A DNA stretch of 64,000 nucleotides, taken from Shewanella halotolerans (GTDB lineage: Bacteria > Pseudomonadota > Gammaproteobacteria > Enterobacterales > Shewanellaceae). A model generated the notes under the pieces. That model did no database searches. It was not told the DNA's origin and saw nothing but the letters and a program-made list of their open reading frames with translations. The stretch is from positions 1,798,001 through 1,862,000 of the forward strand of contig NZ_CP080417.1 of assembly GCF_019457535.1 (NCBI RefSeq). Reading direction: 5' to 3'. The number at the start of each line of letters is the position of its first letter. Positions within the stretch are counted from its first letter, which is position 1. Both the position numbers and the translations under genes were made by a program. Shown here piece by piece: positions 47,946 through 56,827 of the stretch.

Positions 47946-47990
47946 AAAGCTATTCCACTTAAAGCTGTTTCACCCAAAGCTGTTTCACTG
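47946..47990. repeat. 15-bp tandem repeat, three units
   Basis: AAAGCTATTCCACTT, AAAGCTGTTTCACCC and AAAGCTGTTTCACTG follow the patatin stop codon, in a gap between convergent genes. Confidence 0.88.
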
Positions 47991-48035
47991 AAAGTCATGG
48001 CGCCTATCGTTACCGAGAGAATCTAACTGGCTGGC

Positions 48036-48791
48036 TTAGTGCCCGTCTTGCTGAGCCTGTTCGATGAGTCCTATACGCTTTTTAAAGGCTTCTCTGGTGG
48101 CTTCATCCGCTTGTTCATACCAGAAGTCCAGCATCTGGCCGACATTGATCTGATCGCGGCGTGAAGTGCCTGTTTGAGTTACAGGTTGAGTGCTTGGTTG
48201 ACTAGATGGCTGGCCAACAGGCTGCGCAGCCATGGCAGCAGAGGTCGCCGCAGGACTTGCTGCGCTACTTGAGGTACTGCCAGAGGCACTGCTTGAGGTG
48301 CTAGGCGCCATCTGGACAGGCTGATTGATCGCTATGGCTGCAACGCCTTGGCCCATGTTGTAGGCCTTTATCTCTTCGCTGTAATCGCGGCCTATCTGAA
48401 TGCCATCCTTTAGCAACTTATCTATCTTGTAAGCGACCTTATTGCCCTGGGTATCCGTGAGACCAATTTGAGGGACGTCGTTAAATTTCTCTGCCGATTT
48501 AGGTGAGCTGATCTTAGGTAGGCTGACGCGATAGTGATTGTTTTCGCCATAGAAGGTGACGATAAGGGTTTCTGAGACGAAGCGCTTCTGTTGGCCAAAT
48601 TCGCGGTAGTTGGCGCGGGCATTAAAGACCAGCTGCTGTGGGCCATTTTGCGAGATCAGCTGATGGCTAGTGATATCCTTACCGTTAAGCAGTAGTGGTT
48701 CTGCGCTATCTGGCAGAGTGATGGTAACTTCGGCGTGCGCTTGTACAAAAAAGAGTGGGATCAAGAATAGGCAATGGATTAAAGATTTCAT
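48036..48791 (-). CDS. DUF2057 (YccT-like) secreted protein
   Basis: A 251-residue exported protein of unknown function. I start at the ATG at 48791, which gives a clear signal peptide (MKSLIHCLFLIPLFFVQAHA); the open frame runs 20 codons further but without a signal. The family core includes VTITLPDSAEPLLLNGKDI and later LVFNARANYREFGQQKRF. A Ser/Ala/Pro/Gln-rich low-complexity segment (about 165-210) separates it from a short C-terminal helix. Confidence 0.83.
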   Translation of the reverse strand: MKSLIHCLFLIPLFFVQAHAEVTITLPDSAEPLLLNGKDITSHQLISQNGPQQLVFNARANYREFGQQKRFVSETLIVTFYGENNHYRVSLPKISSPKSAEKFNDVPQIGLTDTQGNKVAYKIDKLLKDGIQIGRDYSEEIKAYNMGQGVAAIAINQPVQMAPSTSSSASGSTSSSAASPAATSAAMAAQPVGQPSSQPSTQPVTQTGTSRRDQINVGQMLDFWYEQADEATREAFKKRIGLIEQAQQDGH

Positions 48792-48955
48792 GGTAAACCG
48801 GGAAAAGAATAATTTATCTGTGTTATAGCACCTCGTGGCCCAGTTGGACAACTTTACAAGCGGCCATTGGGCTTTTTGAGCATCATGGGGGATGGGTTAC
48901 AGTAATTTGCTTGCTAAGACTCTATAATGGTGGGGATTAATTCCAGGAGCTTAGC

Positions 48956-49324
48956 GTGTTAACTAAAATTTTAGTGACTCTGTTAGTGATTGCCGCGGCG
49001 ATCGCCTATCTTCGACGACCTAAGGTGGTCAGCCAACCGACGGCCAGTCAGTTGGGTCAGCGAATCGTGTTTAAATACCTTGCCTTTGGTATCGCCGCCC
49101 TGGCACTGCTGGGGAGTGGTGGCTACTGGTATTGGTCCTGGCAAGAGGGCAATCAGCTGGTGTATGTTACCATTATCTCGCCGGCATCGGCCTCGAAAGA
49201 GGTCTACCAGGTACGTAAACGCGAGTTACAGAGCGATGCCTTCACCACAGTCGATGGCCTCAAGGTTCGCTTGTCGACCCAAGAACGAATTGTGATAGCC
49301 GATACCCCGCCGAATATGAGGTAG
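48956..49324 (+). CDS. small membrane protein of unknown function
   Basis: A 122-residue protein I do not recognise. Residues 3-18 and about 43-65 are membrane helices (KYLAFGIAALALLGSGGYWY), with a short basic loop between. The C-terminal 55 residues are soluble and look beta-rich. It starts at GTG with CCAGGAGC upstream. It is divergent from the DUF2057 gene and about 160 bases ahead of corA. An imperfect hairpin lies between (49398-49423, GTTATTC/GAATAAC). Confidence 0.7.
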   Translation: MLTKILVTLLVIAAAIAYLRRPKVVSQPTASQLGQRIVFKYLAFGIAALALLGSGGYWYWSWQEGNQLVYVTIISPASASKEVYQVRKRELQSDAFTTVDGLKVRLSTQERIVIADTPPNMR

Positions 49325-49485
49325 GCTGGTTTTTAACACCGCTTCATTTTTATTTTGGTTATATTCCCTTCATTAGCAGTCAATTAGGCTGTTCAATGGC
49401 GCGTTATTCGGTAGAATAACGCCAATTTATACCCTGCGCTTGGATGTGGTGCGTTTTCATCTGAGTGTCTTTTTCAGGAGGTCCT

Positions 49486-50433
49486 ATGATCACGGCTTAT
49501 GTCTTTCAAGCGAATAAGTTATCCATTGTCGAGTTGAATATTCGAGACAGTGTTCCCGAGGGTACCTTATGGCTGGATCTCTACAAACCTGAAGATGACG
49601 AACGTGAATGGCTGAGGGGCTATTCGGTAGAGGAGCTACCGGACGAGGAAGATATTAACGAAATTGAGGCCTCGGCGCGTTTCTATCAAAACAAGGATGG
49701 TCTGCACATCAACTCATTGTTCCCCCAGCGTGTCGGACAAGATGTTAAAGGGGTGAACGTCTCCTTCAACCTGCGTCCACAGTTTCTGGTGACCCTGAGG
49801 GAAGATGATGTGGGGCTGATCCGCTTACTGCGTAACTATCTGCGTTTAGGCCGCTTAGAGGTACAGACGCCACAGGCGCTGTTCCTGGAGCTGTTCAACC
49901 TTAAGGTGGATTACCTCTCGGATCTTATCGAAGATGTTTATTCCGTGCTGGATAGTGTGGGTGAGCAGGTGTTTGAGAGCAGTGAACTCGACGATGTGTT
50001 TAAGCTGATCACCTTGCAGGAAGACTCCAACGGTAAGATCCGTCTGAGTTTGCTCGATACCCAGCGGTCCCTGCGTTACATGCAGCGTTATTATCGCGGC
50101 AAGCTGACCGAGGAAGATCTGAAAGATCTGCGGGAGATGTTATCGGATATCGAATCTCTGATGCCCCACAGTCAGTTCATCTTCGATAAGTTGAACTTCC
50201 TGCTCGATGCGGCCATGGGTTTCAGTGGGCTACAACAAAACAAGATCATCAAGATCTTCTCGGTTGCGGCGGTGATCTTCCTGCCTCCGACCGTGATTGC
50301 CAGCGCCTACGGGATGAACTTCGCCAACATGCCAGAGCTCGAGTGGCAGTGGGGTTATCCTATGGCGATCATGATGATGATTGGCAGCGCGGCCTCGACC
50401 TATTTCTTCTTCAAGCGTAAAGGCTGGCTCTAA
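49486..50433 (+). CDS. corA: CorA-family magnesium/divalent metal transporter
   Basis: A 315-residue inner-membrane channel. The long cytoplasmic helical domain is followed by two C-terminal membrane helices; the pore signature is YGMNFANMPELEW (about 274), and the last helix ends in a basic tail (FFFKRKGWL). I start at the ATG at 49486, preceded by a perfect AGGAGGT, rather than at the earlier in-frame GTG. Sequence is closest in style to E. coli CorA. Substrate is probably Mg2+. Confidence 0.93.
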   Translation: MITAYVFQANKLSIVELNIRDSVPEGTLWLDLYKPEDDEREWLRGYSVEELPDEEDINEIEASARFYQNKDGLHINSLFPQRVGQDVKGVNVSFNLRPQFLVTLREDDVGLIRLLRNYLRLGRLEVQTPQALFLELFNLKVDYLSDLIEDVYSVLDSVGEQVFESSELDDVFKLITLQEDSNGKIRLSLLDTQRSLRYMQRYYRGKLTEEDLKDLREMLSDIESLMPHSQFIFDKLNFLLDAAMGFSGLQQNKIIKIFSVAAVIFLPPTVIASAYGMNFANMPELEWQWGYPMAIMMMIGSAASTYFFFKRKGWL

Positions 50434-50506
50434 TATCAGCCTGAGCTTGGTACCGGCCTGGCTTAAAGCTTTGGCTGGCAGCCAAACGCACTTCTTAAGG
50501 CGTGAG

Positions 50507-50815
50507 CTATTTACCTGGATAACAGAGCACCTTGGCTCTGTTTTCTGTGTAAAGGTCGGGTTGATTGATCACCTGATTTAAGGTGATGAACTTGTCATTC
50601 ATCAGTCGCAGCGCCATATAGCTGCGGGCGTAGGGCGTGGTGCAGCGCGACAGCTTAAACTCGAGATGATGATGAATGGTTTCTAACTGGGCGCGGTTGT
50701 TGGCATGGGCCTCGCTGATTAATGCCTTATTGAGGTTTTTCTGCAGGGTGGCCAGTTGCTGCGGCGCATGCTGCGCTAGCCATTTCAGGCTGTCGAAATC
50801 GGGTAGCTCTACCAT
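50507..50815 (-). CDS. DUF3135 protein
   Basis: A 102-residue, probably cytoplasmic helical protein of unknown function. The ATG at 50815 has AAGGGGAAAG upstream and begins the family phrase MVELPDFDSLKWLA; the 12 extra codons upstream are not needed. Two cysteines are present (LSRCTTPY and VLCYPGK). Its 3-prime end contains the hairpin that probably ends the convergent corA transcript. Confidence 0.75.
   Translation of the reverse strand: MVELPDFDSLKWLAQHAPQQLATLQKNLNKALISEAHANNRAQLETIHHHLEFKLSRCTTPYARSYMALRLMNDKFITLNQVINQPDLYTENRAKVLCYPGK
50521..50542 (+). terminator. probable corA terminator inside the DUF3135 gene
   Basis: AACAGAGC and GCTCTGTT around a six-base loop, then TTCTG. It lies within the last codons of the opposing gene. 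Confidence 0.6.
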
Positions 50816-50904
50816 ACTCTTTCCCCTTAGCGCATAAACGCCATAATGCAAGGCCAGTACTCTAATTTTAGTCTGGCCTGCGGAGAAAGACAGTCAGGTG
50901 CGCT

Positions 50905-52170
50905 TTACGCCTTCTTATCGCCACCGAAGAAATAGCTAACCCGCTCTCTGGGGCTCAGGTATTTGAAGATCTTCTCCGGCAGGGCCGAGGGGGCGATACA
51001 CCTGACGATACTAAGCCCTTCGCTCTCCAGATCCACGATAGGCGCCTGCTCTTTCGGCACCAGTGCGTCGTATACCAAGATCCTTGGGAAGAGGATCTTC
51101 TCTAGGTTTACCGCCATCACCATGGCATATTGCCCGCTGGATAGCTCCACCACACTGCCTGGCGGATAGACGCCGAGCATCTTGATGAGCTTACCAATAG
51201 CCTCCTGATTTAGCCGCTCCTTGTAGTTCTTATACAGGTAGCCCAGTGCCGCATAGGGGGTTCGAGCCTTAACTTGCCCCTCTGGGTGACAGAGCTGATC
51301 GTAGAGGTTGACCGCGGCGACCAGTTGGGTCGGTAGGCTGATCTGTTCCGCCTTCAAGCCTCTGGGATAGCCGCTGCCATCGAGAAACTCATGATGATCT
51401 CTGACGATTGGCGCCGCATCTTCGGGGAAGTTATTGGCCAGCTTCAATAGTTCTATCCCCATGGCGGGGTGTTGCCGGATGAAGTTTAGCTCGGGCTGGG
51501 TGAGAGGGGTCTTCTTACGAAGCAGCTGAGGCGGGATCTTGAGCTTACCCGTATCGTGAAACAGGGCGCCCATGCCGACCGCCTCGATATCTTCTCTTGG
51601 CCAGTCCAGTTCCTTGGCGATCATCATTGAGAGCACCGCAACGTTGAGAGAATGATAGTAGATCCCGTCGCTGTCTTTGGCGTCGCTCATTAGGTGCAGT
51701 ACCAGGTTGTCGGAGTTAAGCAGCTCTTCGGTGATGCTGTTGATCAGCTCCTTGGCGTCGGAAATGGCATTAAGCGGGCGATTTCTCAGCTTGGCGATCA
51801 GGTTGCGCATCATGGCGACGGAGCGGTCAAATTCCTGCTCGGTTTTCTTAAGATCGCGCTTGAGTTTCTTGAGGTGCTCGATACGCTCCTGCTTGTTTTG
51901 ATTCATCTGCTGACTGAGCTTGGTCAGGTCGCCGTCATCTCTAAAGCTTGGGGCATCGTAGGCATCTTCTTTGCCCAGCGGCGGCGCTGAGCTCTTATCC
52001 AGGTCGACAAACACATACTCGATGCCGAGTTTTTTGATCAGTTCGATCTGAGCTTCTTGCTTGAGTCTAAAGGAATTAAATAGAAAGGGATGGTCTTTCC
52101 AGGAGACAGGTAATCTAACAAAATTGCCCACTTGTAGTTGGTTTGTGTTTACCTTACAGCTTCTGCTCAT
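50905..52170 (-). CDS. HD-GYP domain protein with DUF3391, probable c-di-GMP phosphodiesterase
   Basis: A 421-residue paralogue of the protein at 15880-17103. DUF3391 begins with NQLQVGNFVRLPVSWKDHPF. A Lys-rich coiled-coil stretch (about 75-120) follows, then HD-GYP with HDTGKLKIPPQLLRKK and DHHEFLDGSGYPRG. Here the GYP triplet is canonical. It is divergent from the 2OG oxygenase gene. The predicted role is turnover of cyclic di-GMP. Confidence 0.9.
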   Translation of the reverse strand: MSRSCKVNTNQLQVGNFVRLPVSWKDHPFLFNSFRLKQEAQIELIKKLGIEYVFVDLDKSSAPPLGKEDAYDAPSFRDDGDLTKLSQQMNQNKQERIEHLKKLKRDLKKTEQEFDRSVAMMRNLIAKLRNRPLNAISDAKELINSITEELLNSDNLVLHLMSDAKDSDGIYYHSLNVAVLSMMIAKELDWPREDIEAVGMGALFHDTGKLKIPPQLLRKKTPLTQPELNFIRQHPAMGIELLKLANNFPEDAAPIVRDHHEFLDGSGYPRGLKAEQISLPTQLVAAVNLYDQLCHPEGQVKARTPYAALGYLYKNYKERLNQEAIGKLIKMLGVYPPGSVVELSSGQYAMVMAVNLEKILFPRILVYDALVPKEQAPIVDLESEGLSIVRCIAPSALPEKIFKYLSPRERVSYFFGGDKKA

Positions 52171-52290
52171 GTGTCTTTACGTTTGCCTTAAGTTGCGCGT
52201 TATTTTATCTGAACCAGCTGGCTTTACAATTACTTAAGCTATGTGTCAGCATAGTTGCATCACAAATTTGTCTAATTTAGCGAGTTGTAC

Positions 52291-52986
52291 ATGGATTTCA
52301 TCGAAGTCTACCCCAATGCCATCCCAGATGAACTGTGCGATCGTCTCATCGAGACCGTCAACACACATCCTGGTGTCATTGATGGTATTACGGGTCATGG
52401 TGTTGACCTGGAAAAGAAAATTAGCCGTGACATAACCATGGATAACTTTCAGGAGTTACTGCCACTGAGAAACGAACTCCTTAATTATACGCTAAAACAC
52501 AGCGCGCAATATTTTGAAAAATATGCCCTGGGGTTGATGGGGGCGGTGGCGGTCACTCTGGCGGACGAACAGGGTAAGCCACAGACACTGACCCCGGACA
52601 ACTTCGATACCCTGGGAAGACACAGGGTACAGCCTTTGGTGCAATACCTGTATCGCAGCGGCACCATTAATATTCAACATTACAAGCAGGGTAAGGGGGG
52701 CTACCCCCATTGGCACTCGGAGCAGTTTCCGCAGATGGGACACAACGAGGCGCTGCACAGGGTCGTGCTTTATATGTTTTATCTGAACGATGTGGAAGAG
52801 GGCGGTGAAACCGAGTTCTTCTATCAGCAGCGTAAGATCAAGCCGAAGAAGGGCACCATGGTGATCGCCCCCGCTGGCTTCACCCATAGCCACAGGGGCA
52901 ATATGCCCATCAGTGGCGACAAGTATATCGCCACCTCCTGGGTGATGTTTAACCGCGCCGAGAAGCTATACGCCCCTGTGGGTTAA
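52291..52986 (+). CDS. 2-oxoglutarate/Fe(II)-dependent oxygenase, prolyl 4-hydroxylase-like
   Basis: A 231-residue oxygenase with the double-stranded beta-helix core. The iron ligands are probably H142 and E144 in HWHSEQFP and a distal histidine (H199 or H201) in FTHSHRG, so the first pair reads HxE rather than the commoner HxD. RVVLYMFYLNDVEEGGETEF is typical of prolyl-hydroxylase-like members. I chose the ATG at 52291 over a TTG two codons upstream. Its stop overlaps the convergent sensor kinase stop by 4 bases. Substrate unknown. Confidence 0.85.
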   Translation: MDFIEVYPNAIPDELCDRLIETVNTHPGVIDGITGHGVDLEKKISRDITMDNFQELLPLRNELLNYTLKHSAQYFEKYALGLMGAVAVTLADEQGKPQTLTPDNFDTLGRHRVQPLVQYLYRSGTINIQHYKQGKGGYPHWHSEQFPQMGHNEALHRVVLYMFYLNDVEEGGETEFFYQQRKIKPKKGTMVIAPAGFTHSHRGNMPISGDKYIATSWVMFNRAEKLYAPVG

Positions 52987-54332
52987 AGCGGGATCTTGAT
53001 GGTGAACCTCGCTCCCTCGAGGGATGAGGTATCTATGCTGAGGCTGCCGTTGTAGCTGGAGACGATTTCGTTACAGACGGCAAGCCCTATGCCTTGGCCA
53101 GCCTTTTGAGTGTCGGCGCGAACGCCGCGCTCTATGATCCTTTGACGTATGGCCTCGGGTACCCCCGGGCCGTCATCCTCCACGATCAAGACAAACTCGC
53201 TGTTATCGCTGTAACGGGCGGTGACCGCTACCTTACTAATACACAGCTTGAAGGCGTTCTCCATCAGGTTACCACACAGCTCCATCAGATCGCCTTTGTC
53301 ACCAGGGAACACCTGATCATCGGGGATATCGGCGCTAAATTGGATCTGCTTGTCACGGTAGACCTTAAACAGCATCTGCGATAGCTGGTCGATCAGCGGC
53401 GCGACCAGGGTCTGCTCCTGCTTGAGGCCCTTACGGCCGAGCATGGCACGCTTGAGCTGATACTTGACCAACTGATCCATCTGACTGACCTGTTCCATGA
53501 TCTTCTCGCTGGCCCCGGACTTGCTCAGGGTCTGGTCATCCGTGATGGCGTGCACCGCCGCCAGACGCGTCTTCAGGCTGTGGGCAAGATCGTTCATCGC
53601 GTTCTGATAGCGCTCCTGCTGGGCACTGGATTGCACCAGCAGTTGGTTGAGGGCCTGGGTGACCCCTTCGAGCTCCACAGGGTAATCTTCGGAGAGCGCC
53701 TTGGCCTTGCCGCTGCTGACCTGGTGCAGCTCATTACGCATACGCACCAAGGGGCGCATTCCCCAGTAGCCGGCACTGATCAATAGCACCAGGGCCAAGG
53801 CCAAGATCATGCCCAGGCGCCAGTAGGTACGGCGACTGAACTTGTCGAACTCCTTCTCCAGCTTCTGCGCGTCTTTCATCACCAGCAGGTTGTATTTTTG
53901 CTTGGCGATCTCCACCGAGAGCAGGTAGACGAAGTAGTTTTTACTGTCGGCGAGGTTGAGGTAGTAGGGCGGCGAGTCGAAGCGTATCTCGTTGAAGCGC
54001 TCGCAGGTGTCGAACAGACCGCGATCAACGGCCAGGGAGGAGGTCCACACCTGTTTGAAATCCTCGTTGCAGCTGGCGATGATATATTTTTCCGGGGTGT
54101 TGTTCTCGTCCAGCCATTCTGAGGTCTCGGGGATCAGGTCGTGCTCCCGCAGCTCGGCGGCCACCTTGGGGATCTCGGCGATAAGCTCGGCGGTCTCTTC
54201 GTTGTAGCTATTCTGGGCGTACAATAGGTTGACCAGCCAGGCGAGGCCGAAGCCCACCAAGGCGATGATGGAGAGCGAGGTGAGAAACATCCGCGTGAGC
54301 AGACGCTGTTTGGGTTTAAACCTTATTTGCAT
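52983..54332 (-). CDS. PhoQ-like sensor histidine kinase
   Basis: A 449-residue inner-membrane kinase. Two membrane helices (about 13-35 and 170-192) bracket an acidic sensor domain, as in PhoQ. The phospho-accepting histidine lies in MNDLAHSLKTRLAAV (about 251), followed by the ATPase boxes NLMENAFK, DDGPGVP and GQGIGLAV. It overlaps the response regulator gene by 10 bases. Divalent cations or antimicrobial peptides are the PhoQ signals; whether they apply here is inference. Confidence 0.9.
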   Translation of the reverse strand: MQIRFKPKQRLLTRMFLTSLSIIALVGFGLAWLVNLLYAQNSYNEETAELIAEIPKVAAELREHDLIPETSEWLDENNTPEKYIIASCNEDFKQVWTSSLAVDRGLFDTCERFNEIRFDSPPYYLNLADSKNYFVYLLSVEIAKQKYNLLVMKDAQKLEKEFDKFSRRTYWRLGMILALALVLLISAGYWGMRPLVRMRNELHQVSSGKAKALSEDYPVELEGVTQALNQLLVQSSAQQERYQNAMNDLAHSLKTRLAAVHAITDDQTLSKSGASEKIMEQVSQMDQLVKYQLKRAMLGRKGLKQEQTLVAPLIDQLSQMLFKVYRDKQIQFSADIPDDQVFPGDKGDLMELCGNLMENAFKLCISKVAVTARYSDNSEFVLIVEDDGPGVPEAIRQRIIERGVRADTQKAGQGIGLAVCNEIVSSYNGSLSIDTSSLEGARFTIKIPL

Positions 54333-54997
54333 GGCAGATTAAACTTGTAGCCCTGACCGCGAATGGTGGCGATGGGGTTTTCCAGTCCGCCCTTGGTCAG
54401 TTTCTTGCGCAGACGGCTCACCATTACTTCAATAGTGTTGGGATCGCCTTCCTTATCGCCATAGATCACATCCAGCAGTCGCTGTTTGGCCACTACTTCG
54501 TGACAGTGGCGCATCAGGTATTCGAGGATCTGATATTCGAACGCGGTCACTTCCATAGGGCTCTGATCCAGGGTGACCTGTTTGGCGGCCAAGTCCAGCT
54601 CTAACGGTCCGCTGGTGATCTGCGGCTTGACGAAGCCCGCACTGCGACGCACCAAGGCGTCGAGCCTGGCGACCAGCTCCTCTTTCTGGAAGGGTTTCAC
54701 CAGATAGTCGTCGGCGCCGGCGTTGAGCCCCTCGACCTTATCCTGCCAGTTGACCCGGGCGGTGAGGATAAGAATAGGCGCCTTGAGTTCGGCCTTGCGC
54801 AGAGACTGGATCAGCGAGATCCCGTCTTGATCCGGCAGGCCAAGGTCTATGATGGCAATGTCTATGGGATAGTTAGTTGCCTGATAGAAGCCTTCTTTGG
54901 CAGTTTGGGCGACTTGAACCTGGTTGCCCAACTCACTCAGTTGTACCTTGAGGTGGTGGGACAGTAGGGGATCATCTTCAACGACCAAAATTCTCAT
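54323..54997 (-). CDS. PhoP-like OmpR-family response regulator
   Basis: A 224-residue regulator. The receiver domain has acidic residues in VVEDDPLL, the phosphorylated aspartate D51 in IIDLGLPDQDG and the lysine in YLVKPFQ. The C-terminal winged helix includes TAFEYQILEYLMRH and NTIEVMVSRLRKKL. It is first gene of a two-gene operon with the kinase, divergent from the ABC transporter genes. Confidence 0.93.
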   Translation of the reverse strand: MRILVVEDDPLLSHHLKVQLSELGNQVQVAQTAKEGFYQATNYPIDIAIIDLGLPDQDGISLIQSLRKAELKAPILILTARVNWQDKVEGLNAGADDYLVKPFQKEELVARLDALVRRSAGFVKPQITSGPLELDLAAKQVTLDQSPMEVTAFEYQILEYLMRHCHEVVAKQRLLDVIYGDKEGDPNTIEVMVSRLRKKLTKGGLENPIATIRGQGYKFNLPCK

Positions 54998-55236
54998 ATG
55001 CTTTGCCTATGTTTAATTATGTGCTCGCTCGGTGACCCGATAGGGGATTTGTTAACCAAGCGAAGGACGTTTTATAAAACATTAATTTATAATGGATTAG
55101 CTTAACAGGGACTGACTCATCTTAAAACAAAGTTTAGTTGTTAGATTTTTGTGAGCAATAAGGCCATGTTCCGCCTGTTAATTTGCCTGTCAAATGGTTA
55201 GAATCCGGTAAGTTTCTTACTCATTTAGGCTTGGAT

Positions 55237-56091
55237 ATGTCCTTCGCTAAAATTCTACCCTTAATCTTTACCTGTTTGTTTGTGCCGGCGACGTTAGCCG
55301 AAACCTTTACCTTTACCGCCATCCCTGATGAAAACGAGAGTCAGCTAAAGACGCGTTTTAATAAGGTGGCTAAGTACTTGGAGACAGAGCTGGGCGTTAA
55401 GGTGAACTATGTGCCGGTCAAATCCTACTCGGCAGCCGTTACTGCGTTTCGTAACAATCAGGTGCAGCTGGCCTGGTTTGGTGGCCTCTCAGGCGTGCAG
55501 GCGAGACGACTGGTACCTGGCTCACAAGCGATTGCCCAGGGCTATGAAGATCAATACTTTAAGAGCTTCTTTATCGCTAACACCTCGGTACCACTGGAGA
55601 TGTCGACCAACTTCCCGAACCTGAACGGTTATACCTTCACCTTCGGCTCGAAAGGGTCGACCTCGGGTCGCCTGATGCCGCAATTTTACATCGAGCGCAA
55701 CATGGGCAAGCAGGTGAAAGATATCTTTACCCGTATCGGTTTCTCTGGCGACCATAGCCGTACTATTGCCCAAGTTGAGGCCGGTGCCTATCAGGTAGGC
55801 GCGGTGAACTACAAGGTGTGGGAAACCGCCGTAGCCAATGGCACAGTCGATACCAATAAGGTGAAGGTGATCTGGGAAACTCCAGCCTATCCTGACTATC
55901 AGTGGACGGTACGTGCCGATGCCGATCAACGTTTCGGCGAAGGCTTTACCGAGAAGCTGACCAAGGCGCTACTGGAGATGAAAGATCCGGATCTGCTGGC
56001 CAGCTTCCCACGTCAGTCGTTTGTTGAGGCAGACAACGCAGATTACGAGCCTATCGAATCTGTGGCCACGGCGATCGGCCTGCTAGATTAA
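55237..56091 (+). CDS. phosphonate/selenate-type ABC transporter substrate-binding protein
   Basis: A 284-residue periplasmic binding protein of the PhnD group. Starting at ATG 55237 gives a clean signal peptide (MSFAKILPLIFTCLFVPATLA). The core AIPDENESQLKTRFNKVAKY and QVQLAWFGGLSGVQAR match the subset annotated as putative selenate or phosphonate binders. It is first in a three-gene operon with an ATPase and a double permease. The real ligand, an oxyanion, is not decided by sequence. Confidence 0.87.
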   Translation: MSFAKILPLIFTCLFVPATLAETFTFTAIPDENESQLKTRFNKVAKYLETELGVKVNYVPVKSYSAAVTAFRNNQVQLAWFGGLSGVQARRLVPGSQAIAQGYEDQYFKSFFIANTSVPLEMSTNFPNLNGYTFTFGSKGSTSGRLMPQFYIERNMGKQVKDIFTRIGFSGDHSRTIAQVEAGAYQVGAVNYKVWETAVANGTVDTNKVKVIWETPAYPDYQWTVRADADQRFGEGFTEKLTKALLEMKDPDLLASFPRQSFVEADNADYEPIESVATAIGLLD

Positions 56092-56095
56092 TTCT

Positions 56096-56761
56096 ATGCT
56101 CCACATCGAATCACTCTCCCTGAGTTATCGTGAGACTCGGGTCATCGACGATCTTAACTTGTCGATTAAGCGGGGAGAGTCTTTAGCCATAGTCGGGCCC
56201 TCTGGGGCGGGTAAGTCGACGCTGCTGAGCTATATCTACGAGCAGCTTAAGCAAGACGCCGCCCTATGCAGTCAATCCCAAGGTTTGGTCGATGCCCTGA
56301 GCGTGTTCCATAACGTCTATATGGGCGCACTGGCCAGGCACTCCTTTGCCTATAACCTGTTGAATCTCGCCTGGCCATTGGCGGCAAGGCGTGAAGAGGT
56401 GGCCAAGCTGTGCGCCGAGCTCTACCTTGAGGCGCCGCTGCAAAAGCCTGTCTCTTCGCTCTCTGGCGGCCAGCGCCAGCGGGTTGCCCTGGCGCGGGCG
56501 CTCTATCAGCAAAAACTTAGTTTCATCGGCGACGAGTCGTTTTCCGCCTTGGATCCCGTGATGGCCCAGCGCCTGCTGAGTTTGGTCAAGGCCCGTCACG
56601 AAACCGTGGTCATGGTGCTGCATGACAGCGACCTTGCTTTGAGTCACTTCGATCGCATCATAGGCCTTAGCGAGGGCAAATTGGTGCTCGATAAGCCGAC
56701 GAGTCAACTCGATGGTGAGCAGCTGGCTTGCTTCTTCGATGACCAGATGGCGGCGAGCTAG
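56096..56761 (+). CDS. ABC transporter ATPase (PhnC-like), compact form
   Basis: A 221-residue nucleotide-binding subunit. Walker A is GPSGAGKS (34-41), the signature LSGGQRQRVALARAL (about 122-136), and a Walker B-equivalent LSFIGDESFSALDP follows. The stretch between Walker A and the Q-loop glutamine (CSQSQG, about 58-63) is about 18 residues, roughly 25 shorter than in ordinary PhnC proteins, so the antenna-domain strands are largely missing. The D-loop and His switch (VVMVLHDSD) are intact, so it is probably active. Confidence 0.88.
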   Translation: MLHIESLSLSYRETRVIDDLNLSIKRGESLAIVGPSGAGKSTLLSYIYEQLKQDAALCSQSQGLVDALSVFHNVYMGALARHSFAYNLLNLAWPLAARREEVAKLCAELYLEAPLQKPVSSLSGGQRQRVALARALYQQKLSFIGDESFSALDPVMAQRLLSLVKARHETVVMVLHDSDLALSHFDRIIGLSEGKLVLDKPTSQLDGEQLACFFDDQMAAS

Positions 56762-56775
56762 GGTGTGTACAATTA

Positions 56776-56827
56776 GATGTTTAACTCAGATGTTTAACTC
56801 AGATGCTTAACTTAGATGTTTAACTTT
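56776..56827 (+). repeat. 13-bp tandem repeat, four units, each with an ATG
   Basis: GATGTTTAACTCA twice, GATGCTTAACTTA and GATGTTTAACTTT. ATG codons fall at 56777, 56790, 56803 and 56816. The first three open six-codon frames that stop in the following repeat; the last is the permease start. Confidence 0.92.
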
